Part shown: positions 36,527 through 47,700 of the stretch, in pieces
Numbering within the stretch: the stretch's first letter is position 1
How the letters are laid out: each line of letters opens with the position of its first letter
NCBI GenBank assembly: GCA_035048495.1
Contig: CM068549.1
Location: forward strand, 20,555,103-20,619,102
Origin: Euptelea pleiosperma
Taxonomy: Eukaryota > Streptophyta > Magnoliopsida > Ranunculales > Eupteleaceae
Direction of reading: 5' to 3'
Length of the DNA stretch: 64,000 nt
The notes under the pieces: model-generated
Told to the model about the DNA's origin: nothing
The model's database searches: none
Seen by the model: the letters and a program-made list of their open reading frames with translations, nothing else
Program-made: the position numbers and the translations under genes

Positions 36527-38359
36527 TTATCCTATCCCTTGTCGAGGTATACCTGTGTAGAACAGGTCTTTCTCAGTGTAGATTGAGATAAGGGCATTGA
36601 GCTCTCTGAGCAGACCGGCAAAAGCACGGAGGTGATCTAGGAGGGATCGAAGCTTCTTAGTAAAGATTGAAAGGAGAGTAGGAGTGGGTTCTCTGAGCAG
36701 TCCCGCAAAAACAGTTAGTTCAGCGGGGATGGATAGAAGCTTCTCAGTAAAGACTGAGAGGGGAGTAGTAGTGGGTTCTCTGATCGTGGTTAGCAGAGCC
36801 GCAAACTCATTGAGTTTTGCGAGAATGTATCTGAATGGAGCAGACTCCTGCAGATCAGTAATACCAGAAATGTTGGACTCCGAGATGAAGTCAGACTCAC
36901 AGTGTTCATGACACTTGGATAATATATCTTCGGGAGAGTCCTGAATTAGACTCTCTACGGCACACGGGTCATCGAAAATATCGACGTAGGGTGACGGGTG
37001 AAAACTGTTGACCTCGTTCTCGATGTGTCCTGATGTGATAGGGATGTTCCAATCCCTGTACTCAATATGTTCCTCCTCGGTAGGGATCTGTAGGTCCATG
37101 ACAGCGGGAGGCCCATTTTCTAGACATGGCTCATCAGTAGGAATGTCTGCATTCAGAGCAGAGAAAGAATTATCAGAGATAGAGATGGGACTAAGTTCCT
37201 CTGTGCTCAGTCCAGAAGTTGGTGCTGTTAAGGGCACCAAAGATTGAGACTCGGGTTCATCACAATTGTTGCACAATCCAAGGGAGGTGGGGAGGAACGG
37301 TAGATCTTTGACAGCAGGGATCCTACAATCGAGACAAAACTCGGTGTCATGATGATCAACTTCAGGGTCCAGGTTAGAAGCAGCAGTGGGAGAGTGAGAA
37401 ATAGGTTGCTCTGAGGTAGGTTCAGGATGTGGTGCTTTTAAAGGCACCGTATAAGGATACACTGGTTCCTCAATAGTCTGGCTCGATCTAGGGGTGGGTA
37501 CAATTTCAATTTCATCCTGGCAATTCTGGTACTTGGTCCAATTGTACGACTCGTCATTATAGACAGTGGCCATATCATTCTCCTCAAGATAGGCTAGTGG
37601 TGGGCTAGTGAAGTTGACTTCCTCTCTCTCATTTTCTAATTGAACTAGACGTTGCTCGAAGCGCTCCATAGATTGCTGTTGTTGGTGCTCTAGCTGGGCA
37701 ATGTACTTAGAGAGAAGGTCCTCTAGACCAGGGTTAGGAGCCAACGGAGGTAGTTCAACTAAGGGGAGCTGAGGCGCCAACTCTTGATTGTAGTCCGACT
37801 GGGTATGAAAGTTGTAAGGCAAAGTGGAGTCTGGGACTAGTTGCTGACTCTGAAAATCCTGAGGGGCCCACTGTTGATCAGAATAGTCATTCTGTGGATA
37901 TGACGGGTACTGGGATTGCGAGTATTGCCAGTCATACTCTCCATTGGGTTGATGGAACCCGGAAGGATAATTATCCTGCGGTAGTTGCTGCGGGAGGGCA
38001 GACTGTTCCCAACCAAAGTTATGGTGACTCCTATTATCCGGATAATAAGTGTTGTCATAGGAGGTCTGCATTGGAGATGGAAAGGTACAGACATCTTGCT
38101 GGATAGGAGGGTAATATCCTACAGACTGGGAATGGTACACAGGTTGCTGGACCGCGGCACGAAGGGCAGAGACTGAATTTTTAAGCTCTTGGAGTACAGA
38201 ATTGTACTTCGGATCTTGGTGATTATCATACCCTGTAGAAGTGTGCGAGACTGGAGTATCATGATGATACGCAGAATTGTCATACCATTGTTGAGAGTGA
38301 TCACCTCGATTCTCACAGAAACTGTAGTAGGTCTCATACAGAGGCCTTTCATCTGCCAT
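36527..38359 (-). CDS. TE2 610-aa ORF, unknown function (possibly gag-derived)
   Basis: The only long intact ORF of TE2, reading in element sense about 1.8 kb after the primer site. No enzyme domain is recognised. The start MADERPLYE resembles the beginning of Tat/Athila Gag proteins, but the capsid region expected next is absent. Residues about 20-200 are rich in Gln, Tyr, Asn, Pro and Ser and look disordered. Residues 211-248 look like a short coiled coil (GLEDLLSKYIAQLEHQQQQS and following). Residues 303-372 and 373-442 form an imperfect 70-residue tandem repeat (VPLxAP at 305/375, PAVxDL at 348/418). The CxxC pair in the first copy (342/345, with 363/366) is not kept in the second, so zinc binding is doubtful. 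Residues 516-601 hold three imperfect repeats with FAxLL and LSxFTxKL motifs. The start is the first Met of the frame. A fast-evolving structural protein is possible; an annotated function would be invention. Confidence 0.75.
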   Translation of the reverse strand: MADERPLYETYYSFCENRGDHSQQWYDNSAYHHDTPVSHTSTGYDNHQDPKYNSVLQELKNSVSALRAAVQQPVYHSQSVGYYPPIQQDVCTFPSPMQTSYDNTYYPDNRSHHNFGWEQSALPQQLPQDNYPSGFHQPNGEYDWQYSQSQYPSYPQNDYSDQQWAPQDFQSQQLVPDSTLPYNFHTQSDYNQELAPQLPLVELPPLAPNPGLEDLLSKYIAQLEHQQQQSMERFEQRLVQLENEREEVNFTSPPLAYLEENDMATVYNDESYNWTKYQNCQDEIEIVPTPRSSQTIEEPVYPYTVPLKAPHPEPTSEQPISHSPTAASNLDPEVDHHDTEFCLDCRIPAVKDLPFLPTSLGLCNNCDEPESQSLVPLTAPTSGLSTEELSPISISDNSFSALNADIPTDEPCLENGPPAVMDLQIPTEEEHIEYRDWNIPITSGHIENEVNSFHPSPYVDIFDDPCAVESLIQDSPEDILSKCHEHCESDFISESNISGITDLQESAPFRYILAKLNEFAALLTTIREPTTTPLSVFTEKLLSIPAELTVFAGLLREPTPTLLSIFTKKLRSLLDHLRAFAGLLRELNALISIYTEKDLFYTGIPRQGIG

Positions 38360-40140
38360 TAGAGGCGATAGAGGGGTGTGGTGGACTAACTCTCAGATCG
38401 AGTCAGTAAAAGGTTAGGACAGGTCCAACCGGGCGTCTACTTGAAAAAGCAAGCCCAAGATTTGGTAAAAAGTTGCCAAAAGGAGATACTGGAGTAGTGA
38501 TTCTAAATGATGCACACCAAGCACAGATAATCCTATTCTAAACAATCAGGATATATTTTAGGCATTATCTTGTTAGTTTTGGGGCTAGAGTAGATTATGA
38601 CAGTGGGCGGACCACTGGTTTATTTTTTAGCCGCCGGACTAACTGTATGCACTCAGAGGTTCTCACTAGGCTACACTCTTCAGAGCGAATCCTTTAGTAC
38701 TAACTCTAGTTAACAACAAGGCAATCCGAAGCCTAGATAGACGTGCGGCACAATGGCTGTCTTAAGTACGTCCCAGACTAACCGGATTGGTCAAGTGTAT
38801 AAGAAGAGTGTTCCCTCGGGTTAAGCTAGGGTTGGTGCGTGTTCCTAGTCCACACGCAACTAACCGCCGAATAGTCCAAGATGCCACGTCGAGCTCAGTG
38901 TACTTGAGTAGCAGGGACTTATGGGTGTGTTAGACAACAGGGACCCGCGCTCGTGGTCTTATTTCGATTGGATGTTAAGCGGGTTCGCTTTGTGTGGATT
39001 TTTCCTCGAACACCGGGCTAATTAGCTCTACTTCTTGATTCTTTTTAATTAAATGGAGCCTTGGAATCAAATCAGTTGGAATGATGAGGTGGGTGATGAA
39101 ATCCCACCAGTTGCAATTTGGAGCTGGGTCTGCTCTCTTAGAGTTGATTGATTAACGGCCACTCCACGCAAGTCGAAGAATATGGATGCGAAAGCAAATA
39201 GACAAGCGGCAGTGATGCACCCAATATGCTCTGTATCGCACTCAAGGCGAGGATAGAGACTTACCTCCCGTGGGCCACGCCACGGGGTCTCCTCCGTGGG
39301 TTAGAGAGGGGTATCCTAATGGGCTTGGGCCCGACTCCACCTCTTTGAGCTTTCGCTCTCTACCCACACTGGATCGTGTTCCTGCAGAAAAGTTAGATCG
39401 CACGGTCTAGGTATTCGGGATTCTATTTGGAAGATCCTTGCCTTTTTAGGGTTCACTGAACAAGCACTGAATTTAGGCAAAGTTTTTTAATTAGTTTCCA
39501 AATTCGAGATGGGTTAAAATTTAGGAATTCCCAGATTGGAAAATACCTAGATTGGAAAGTTTCCCGAACTGTGGAGATCTTCCAAGAAAGATTTGATTGC
39601 GAGATCCCTTATAATTTTGGGAAATTTCCCAAAATTGAAATTCTGCTAGATTTGGGGCGTTTCCTTTTGCAGACTTTTCCAAATTCGGAAGATTTCTAAA
39701 GATAGAAATTCTTCTAAAGAGGAAACTTCTAAGAGGGGAAACCCTAATTAAGCAGAGTATCAAGATTTTGGAATCTTTCCAAAAATCGCAAATCCTTGAT
39801 TGGTGATTTCTAAAAATCTGCAGAATATAAAACCCTAATTTTTTTTTGAATTTTGATTTTTTAATTTTTTTGGTAATTTCCACTTAATCTAGGGTTTCTA
39901 AAAAACCCTAGAACAAGATCTAGCAGTTATATGGAAAGCAGTAAAATTCCTAAATTATTACAAATTGCACTCGGCCTTCCGAGGCATTAAAAATAGTAAT
40001 TAAAAACTACTAAAAATCACTAAAAATAAAAAAAATAGAAAGTTTCCCGAAAAGGTCAGGCTGTCCAAATTGAGCAGCTTTTCGCTTCAGCAACTTTTCA
40101 ATTCAGTCTTTACGTCCTTTTTCGCACTCCCGAACACCCG
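38360..40140 (-). mobile_element. TE2 5' leader region (non-coding)
   Basis: About 1.8 kb between the primer site and the 610-codon ORF in element sense. It is AT-rich near 39480-40040 with repeated GGAAATTT/AAATTTCC-like words, which create a 120-codon ORF at 39521-39883 of low-complexity composition that I do not accept as a gene. A long untranslated leader is common in plant Ty3/gypsy elements. No other feature is recognised. Confidence 0.7.
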
Positions 40141-40156
40141 AGCGGCAGCGGCGCCA
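40141..40156 (-). other. TE2 primer binding site (tRNA-Asp-like)
   Basis: Reads TGGCGCCGCTGCCGCT on the minus strand, two bases after the end of the 5' LTR. It matches the complement of plant tRNA-Asp over the first 14 bases apart from one position, then diverges. The same primer is used by many Tat/Athila elements. It fixes the element's orientation. Confidence 0.85.
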
Positions 40157-40357
40157 TTTGAAAGTAGGGTTTTTCCGCGTCGTTGGTACGGAAACCCTAA
40201 CTTCAACACATTTTTAATTTATCCGAGACATTTAACCTGTAAAATGAGCAGTTTTGCATAGTGGCTCGTGTCGGATGTCGATCCGCACTCGGTATTAGTC
40301 GGGTTAGCGCAATAATGAACATAAAATGACAGAAAATTTGCAGAGAATGGACATAAT

Positions 40358-40424
40358 TTTATTCAAATCAACTTCATTCAATCGAACATGTCTCTTACAC
40401 TCAAGTAAAAATAACTAAATTATA
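40358..40424 (-). promoter_or_regulatory. Candidate TATA box and AATAAA poly(A) signal in TE2 5' LTR
   Basis: On the minus strand a TTTATAATTTA sequence lies upstream of an AATAAA. The order U3-TATA-R-AATAAA-U5 fits an LTR, but AT-rich sequence makes such motifs common. The whole segment is absent from the 3' LTR. Confidence 0.4.
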
Positions 40425-41522
40425 AAGCATAAAAAAAAAAACAAACTAGAGAGAGAAAGAGAGAACTAGAGAGAGAAAGTGGTTTTTAGAGGAAGAAAAT
40501 AAATCTAGATAGATGAAGGTAGGTAGAGAGAGAAAGAGGAAGTGAGATGAAAGCTAAGTAGAGAGAGAAAAATGGAAGAAACTAGAGAGAGAATGGTGGA
40601 GAGAGAGTTAGAGAGAGAAAATGAAGTGGAGAGAGAAAAAGAAAGATTTTGGAGAGAAAGAAGATTAATGAGGGAAGATAGAAGATCACCTTTCAAGAAC
40701 TTACCAATGGCAAAGGATCACCATGTTGGATCGGCAAATGGGGTGGTCGAGCACGGCGAGGAGATCCAGCCAAGTGATTGGTTGTAGGTAGTGCACGTGA
40801 TGCATTATGAGGAGGCTACAGTAGCACGTGGAAGGACAAGGCTGGTGGTTGGCTTCAAGGTTTGCAGCGATGTGCAAGATAGGTGGCAGCAAGCGCAACC
40901 CTTAGACCAACGAATCAGGCTATGAAGATGGACGGGGGGTGCATGGTGGTGTGTTCTGCAAGAGGTGGCCGGATCTCTGTGGTTGTTGCAGCAAGTGGAA
41001 GGCAACAGAACGTTGCAGGCCGTCCAAGCGTGGAGATGCACGTTGGTGAAGAATGGTGAAGAGTTCACCAGCATGTCAGAACGGTGGTGCGTTTTAGAGT
41101 GGAATTGGCCGGCTTCAACCCCGGAAACACATGAGGAAGGGAGGAGACTGTGGTGGGGAGCACGCACGGGTGGACAGAAGTAGCAGGAGCACGCGGTGGT
41201 GCGTGCACAGCTGTAGTAGGCGGAGAAACGGTGCACGCAGGCGATGGTGGTTTGGTGGAGACGTTGAAGGAAGAGGGAGGCGTCCCTCTTGTGGCTGGTG
41301 GCAGCAGGTGAAGAAGAAGACGGCGGCTTGTGGAGGCGCACCAGCAAGTTGGAGGTTTAACAGTGGTAGCCAAGGGTGGACAAACGTACAGCAGGTGGCC
41401 GGAGTTGCAGGCGGACCTGCAACTCAAGCGTGGTGGAGGCGGTACCGTTGGTGCAGCGTCAAGAGAAGGAGGACGCGTTCGTGCTGCACGCAGCAATAGG
41501 GAGCGCAAGCGAGAGGAGGGAG

Positions 41523-41662
41523 AAGGAGCAGAAGAGGAAGAAGAAGAAGAAGAAGGAGGACTGGACTGGTGGGGGGGCGCTGCCGGCCGGAGTTGCAGGC
41601 TGCAACTCCGGTAGAAAACGAAAAAAAACGAAAATAGAAACAAGAAAAATGAGAAGAAGAAA

Positions 41663-41708
<46 letters not shown>

Positions 41709-41895
41709 AGGAGGAGGAGGAGAACGAGGACCAGATGGCCGGAGTTGCTGCCTGCAACTCCGGCGAAGATGGAGGAGGAAGAAGAAGAAGAAAAGAAGAA
41801 AAAAGAAGAAAAGAGAAGAAAGAAGAAGGCGAAAACGTGGGCAGAAGATTAGGGGAAGGAGAGGAGAAGAGGGGAGAGGGATTAAGAGAGAGAGA
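41523..41895. repeat. GAA/AGA-rich purine tract in TE2 5' LTR
   Basis: The counterpart of 33643-34017, 4 bp longer because of an extra purine tetranucleotide near 41820. The indel shifts the frame of the overlapping ORF, consistent with it being non-coding. Confidence 0.88.
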
Positions 41896-42463
41896 GAATA
41901 AGAAGAGATGAGAGAAAAAGTATCAAAAAAATAGAAAAAAGCACTGGCGGAGGGTCTGGAACCCTGGTCTTCACTGTGACCATCCTCACGCTTCTCCAGT
42001 AGAGTCGACTATCATTCCTTGCTGACTCATGTGGCTTTAAACGCTTTGGTCCGTCTCTTGGTCATTGGCTCTCCTACTCTCTTCGTTCTTTGGGCCGGCT
42101 TTTCGGTCCTCTTATTTAGCCCATATTTGGCCCATATCTTCTAGTCATAGCATGTGGGCTTTTTAAGCTTTGATAATGGGCTTTCATGATCGATTTGGGC
42201 CCACAAGTCTTGAGAATCGTCCCATCGGGGTTTCCTGCGACAGAAGAAGCGCGTAATGAGACTTTATCAGAACGACTTAATATCTAGACTTCCAAAAATG
42301 TGTTTAATGCATGCAAATATACCATTTCGTCCAGAAAAGTGTGTTCTACGCAACAGAAGAGACTCTTACGTAGAAAAGTAGGTAAATAGAGTATTTTACG
42401 TAGGAGAATGCAATAACGCTAAAAGGATAATTGCTTAAAATAAGCACTTTTGAGCGAATATCA

Positions 42464-42468
42464 AGGAA
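42464..42468. repeat. TE2 target site duplication, right copy (AGGAA)
   Basis: Directly follows the terminal CA of TE2 and matches 32395-32399. The satellite resumes with CAAGATTCGGG as at 25639. Confidence 0.95.
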
Positions 42469-43672
42469 CAAGATTCGGGACTGTCGGAACAAGTTTGCCC
42501 CATCCGTGCGTCAATGACTCTAATTGGACTTAGTTTGTGCGTTACATTCCGAAGTCTATAACTAGTGACTTGTTCCCGACCAGACCTCATAATTTGACCC
42601 AATATCTTCTATAACAATTATTTAAACACATTTGAAGTGTTGGAACAAGATTCGGGACAGTCGAAACAAGTTTGCTCCATTCGTGCGTCAATGACTCTAA
42701 TTGGACTTAGTTTGGGCGTTACATTCCGAAGTCTATAACTAGTGACTTGTTCTCGACCGGACCTCGTAATTTGACCTAATATCTTCTATAACAATTGTTT
42801 TAACACATTTGAAGTGTTGGAACAAGATTCAGGACTGTCAAACAAGTTTGCCCCATCCGTGCGTCAATGACTCTAATTGGACTCAGTTTGTGCGTTACAT
42901 TCCGAAGCTTATAACAAGTGACTTTTTCGCAACCGGATCTGGTAATTTGACTCAATCTCTTCAATTACAATTGTTTAAACACATTTGAAGTCTTGGAGCA
43001 AGATTCGGAACGGTCGAAACAAGTTTGCTCCATCCGTGCGTCAATGTCTTTAATTGGACTCAGTTTGTGTGCTACATTCCTAAGCCTATAACTAGTGACT
43101 TGTTCTCAACCGGACCTCGTAATTTGACCTAATATCTTCTATAACAATTGTTTTAACACATTTGAAGTGTTGGAACAAGATTCAGGACAGTCGAAACATG
43201 TTTGCCCCATCCGTGCGTCAATGACTCAAATTGGACTCAGTTTGTGCGTTACATTCCTAAGCTTATAACAAGTGATATTTTCACAACCGAACCTGGTAAT
43301 TTGACTCAATCTCTTCTATTACAATTGTTTAAACACATTTGAAGTCTTGGAACAAGATTCGGTACGGTCGAAACAAGTTTGCTACATCCGTGCGTCAATG
43401 ACTCAAATTGGACTCAGTTTGTGTGTTACATTCCGAAGCTTATAACAAGTGACTTTTTCGCAACCGGACCTGGTAATTTGACTCAATCTCTTCAATTACA
43501 ATTGTTTAAACACATTTGAAGTCTTGGAACAAGATTCGGGACGGTCGAAACAAGTTTGCTCCATCCGTGCGTCAGTGTCTCTAATTGGATTCAGTTTGTG
43601 TGTTACATTCCTAAGCCTATAACAAGTGACTTGTTCTCAACCGGACCTCCTAATTTGACTCAATATCTTCTA

Positions 43673-44070
43673 TTACAATTGTTTAAACACATTTGAAGTG
43701 TAGGAACAACATTCGGGACTGTAGGAACAAGATTCGGGACTATCGGAACAAGTTTGCCCCATCCGTGCGTCAATGACTCTCATTGGACTCAGTTTGTGCG
43801 TTACATTCCTAAGCTTATAACAAGTGACTTTTTCACAACTGGACCACGTAATTTGACTCAATCTCTTCCATTACAATTGTTTAAACACATTTGAAGTGTA
43901 GGAACAACATTCGGGACTGTAGGAACAAGATTCGGGACTGTCGGAACAAGTTTGCCCCATCCGTGCGTCAATGACTCTAATTGGACTCAGTTTGTTCGTT
44001 ACATTCCTAAGCTTATAACAAGTGACTTTTTCGCAACCGGACCACGTAATTTGACTCAATCTCTTCCATT
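43673..44070. repeat. Two adjacent 198-bp monomers (copy of 26843-27240)
   Basis: Offset 16830 from the earlier pair, including the shared variant TTTTTCACAACTGGACCACG. It is part of the ~6.7-kb duplication carried across TE2. Confidence 0.85.
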
Positions 44071-44779
44071 ACAATTGTTTAAACACATTTTAAGTCTGGG
44101 AACAGGATTCAGGACAGTCGAAACGAGTTTGCTCCATCCGTGCGTGAATCTCTCTAAGTGGACTCAGTTTGTGTGTTACATTCCTAAGCCTATAACTAGT
44201 GACTTGTTCTCGACCGGACCGCGTAATTTGACCTAATATCTTCTATAACAATTGTTTTAACACATTTGAAGTGTTGGAACAAGATTCAGGACTGTCAAAC
44301 AAGTTTGCCCCATCCGTGCGTCAATGACTCTAATTGGACTCAGTTTGTGCGTTACATTCCGAAGCTTATAACAAGTGACTTTTTCGCAACCGGACCTGGT
44401 AATTTGACTAAATCTCTTCAATTACAATTGTTTAAACACATTTGAAGTCTTGGAACAAGATTCGGGACGGTTGAAACAAGTTTGCTCCATCCGTGCGTTA
44501 ATGTCTCTAATTGGATTCAGTTTGTGTGTTACATTCCTAAGCCTATAACAAGTGACTTGTTCTCAACCGGACCTCCTAATTTGACTCAATATCTTCTATT
44601 ACAATTGTTTAAACACATTTGAAGTGTAAGAACAAGATTCGGGACTGTAGGAACAAGATTCGGGACTGTTGGAACAAGTTTGCCCCATCCGTGCGTCAAT
44701 GACTCTAATTGGACTCAGTTTGTGCGTTACATTCCTAAGCTTATAACAAGTGACTTTTTCGCAACCGGACCACGTAATT

Positions 44780-47700
44780 TGACTCAATCTCTTCCATTAC
44801 AATTGTCTAAACACATTTGAAGTCTGGGAACAAGATTCGGGACAGTCGAAATAAGTTTGCTCCATTCGTGCGTCATTGTCTCAAATTGGACCCAGTTTGT
44901 GTGTTACATTCCGAAGTCTATAACTAGTGACTTGTTCTCGACCGGACCTCGTAATTTAACCTATTATCTTCTATAACAATTGTTTAAACACATTTGAAGT
45001 TTTAGAACAAGATTCGGGACAGTCGAAACAAGTTTGCTCCCTCCGTGCGTCAATGTCTCTAATTGGACTCATTTTGTGTGTTACATTCCTAAGCCGATAA
45101 CTAGTGACTAGTTCTCGACCAGACCGCATAATTTGACCTAATATCTTCTATAACAATTGTTTTAACACATTTGAAGTGTTGGAACAAGATTCAGGACTGT
45201 CAAAAAAGTTTGCCCCATCCGTGCGTCAATGACTCTAATTGGACTCAGTTTGTGCGTTACATTCCGAAGCTTATAACAAGTGACTTTTTCGCAACCGAAC
45301 TTGGTAATTTGAATCAATCTCTTCAAATACAATTGTTTAAACACATTTGATGTCTTGGAACAAGATTCGGGATGGTCGAAACAAGTTTGCTCCATCCGTG
45401 CGTCAGTGTCTCTAATTGGATTCAGTTTGTGTGTTACATTCCTAAGCCTATAACAAGTGACTTGTTCTCAACCGGACCTCCTAATTTGACTCAATATCTT
45501 CTATTACAATTATTTAAACACATTTTAAGTGTAGGAACAACATTCGGGACTGTAGGAACAAGATTCGGGACTGTCGGAACAAGTTTGCCCCATCCGTGCG
45601 TCAATGACTCTAATTGCACTCAGTTTGTGCGTTACATTCCTAAGCTTATAACAAGAGACTTTTTCGCAACCGGACCTGGTAATTTGACTCAATCTCTTCA
45701 ATTACAATTGTTTAAACACATTTGAAGTCTTGGAACAAGATTCGGGATGGTCGAAATAAGTTTGCTCCATCCGTGCGTTAATGTCTCTAATTGGATTCAG
45801 TTTGTGTGTTACATTCCTAAGCCTATAACAAGTGACTTGTTCTCAACCGGACCTCCTAATTTGACTCTATATCTTCTATTACAATTGTTTAAACACATTT
45901 GAAGTGTAGGAACAAGATTCGGGACTGTAGGAACAAGATTCGGGACTGTCGGAACAAGTTTGCCCCATCCGTGCGTCAATGACTCTAATTGGACTCAGTT
46001 TGTGCGTTACATTCCTAAGCTTATAACAAGTGACTTTTTCGCAACCGGACCACGTAATTTGACTCAATCTCTTCCATTACAATTGTCTAAACACATTTGA
46101 AGTCTGGGAACAAGATTCGGGACAGTCGAAATAAGTTTGCTCCATCCGTGCGTCAATGTCTCTAATTGGACTCAGTTTGTGTGTTACATTCCGAAGTCTA
46201 TAACTAGTGACTTGTTCTCGACCGGACCTCGTAATTTGACCTATTATCTTCTATAACAATTGTTTAAACACATTTGAAGTTTTAGAACAAGATTCGTTAC
46301 AGTCGAAACAAGTTTGCTCCATCCGTGCGTCAATGTCTCTAATTGGACTCATTTTGTGTGTTAAATTCCTAAGCCTATAACTAGTGACTTGTTCTCGACC
46401 GGACCGCGTAATTTGACCTAATATCTTCTATAACAATTGTTTTAACACATTTGAAGTGTTGGAACAAGATTCAGGACTGTCAAACAAGTTTGCCCCATCC
46501 GTGCGTCAATGACTCTAATTGGACTCAGTTTGTGCGTTACATTCCGAAGCTTATAGCAAGTGACTTTTTCGCAACCGGACCTGGTAATTTGACTCAATCT
46601 CTTCAATTACAATTGTTTAAACACATTTGAAGTCTTGGATCAAGATTCGGGATGGTCGAAACAAGTTTGCTACATCCGTACGTCAATGACTCAAATTGGA
46701 CTCAGTTTGTGCGTTACATTCCGAAGCTTATAACAAGTGACTTTTTCGCAACCGGACCTGGTAATTTGACTCAATCTCTTCAATTACAATTGTTTAAACA
46801 CATTTGAAGTCTTGGAACAAGATTCGGGACGGTCGAAACAAGTTTGCTCCATCCGTGCGTCAGTGTCTCTAATTGGATTCAGTTTGTGTGTTACATTCCT
46901 AAGCCTATAACAAGTGACTTGTTCTCAACCGGACCTCCTAATTTGACTCAATATCTTCTATTACAATTGTTTAAACACATTTGAAGTGTAGGAACAACAT
47001 TCGGGACTGTAGGAACAAGATTCGGGACTGTCGGAACAAGTTTGCCCCATCCGTGCGTCAATGACTCTAATTGGACTCAGTTTGTGCGTTACATTCCTAA
47101 GCTTATAACAAGTGACTTTTTCGCAACCGGACCACGTAATTTGACTCAATCTCTTCCATTACAATTGTCTAAACACATTTGAAGTCTGGGAACAAGATTC
47201 GGGACAGTTGAAATAAGTTTGCTCCATCCGTGCGTCAATGTCTCTAATTGGACTCAGTTTGTGTGTTACATTCCGAAGTCTATAACTAGTGACTTGTTCT
47301 CGACCGGACCTCGTAATTTGACCTATTATCTTCTATAACAATTGTTTAAACACATTTGAAGTTTAAGAACAAGATTCGGGACAGTCGAAACAAGTTTGCT
47401 CCATCCGTGCGTCAATGTCTCTAATTGGACTCATTTTGTGTGTTACATTCCTAAGCCTATAACTAGTGACTTGTTCTCGACCGGACCGCGTAATTTGACC
47501 TAATATCTTCTATAACAATTGTTTTAACACATTTGAAGTGTTGGAACAAGATTCAGGACTGTCAAAAAAGTTTGCCCCATCCGTGCGTCAATGACTCTAA
47601 TTGGACTCAGTTTGTGCGTTACATTCCGAAGCTTATAACAAGTGACTTTTTCGCAACCGGACCTAGTAATTTGACTCAATCTCTTCAATTACAATTGTTT

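Larger units (their letters stand above)
32400..42463 (-). mobile_element. TE2: non-autonomous LTR retrotransposon, Tat/Athila-like ends
   Basis: A 10064-bp element bounded by AGGAA duplications and TG...CA termini. The orientation is minus: a TGGCGCCG-type primer site abuts the LTR at 40159, and a purine tract reading TGGTTGGGGG abuts the LTR at 34579. The 5' LTR is 40159-42463 and the 3' LTR is 32400-34579. The 5579-bp internal region carries one 610-codon ORF and no recognisable protease, reverse transcriptase, RNase H or integrase. The tRNA-Asp primer site and G-rich tract suggest the Tat/Athila group of Ty3/gypsy, which is inference. Only a few substitutions separate the LTRs, so the insertion is recent. 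Confidence 0.92.
40159..42463 (-). repeat. TE2 5' LTR (more complete copy)
   Basis: A 2305-bp LTR that keeps the segment missing from the other LTR. That segment contains, in element sense, a TATAAT-like box (40424 to 40419) followed about 55 bp later by AATAAA (40363 to 40358), a plausible promoter and poly(A) signal around a short R region. The GA-rich tract, GAA tract (about 41523-41895) and three palindromes (41402-41425, 41587-41611, 41738-41764) are shared with the 3' LTR. Confidence 0.92.
27639..44385. repeat. Second copy of a ~6.7-kb satellite duplication, split by TE2
   Basis: With both elements removed, about 7630-27585 (interrupted by TE1) and 27639-44385 (interrupted by TE2) are copies of one another. 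Corresponding points are 22741 and 29502, 25634 and 42464, and 26843 and 43673. Divergence resumes near 27585 and 44400. Since each element is in only one copy, both insertions postdate this duplication. Confidence 0.85.

Noticed and set aside
36868..37316. Zinc ribbon (two CxxC pairs, residues 342-366) in the TE2 protein
   Set aside because: The equivalent positions in the second 70-residue repeat lose the cysteines, and spacing does not match the retroviral CCHC knuckle.
36684..38176. Plus-strand ORFs antisense to the TE2 ORF (75, 79, 70 and 63 codons) and alternative minus frames
   Set aside because: Shadows of the 610-codon frame, with no domain or independent support.
39521..39883. 120-codon minus-strand ORF in the TE2 leader
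   Set aside because: Low-complexity Lys/Phe/Asn-rich product from repeated AAATTTCC-type words. No domain, so better seen as leader sequence.
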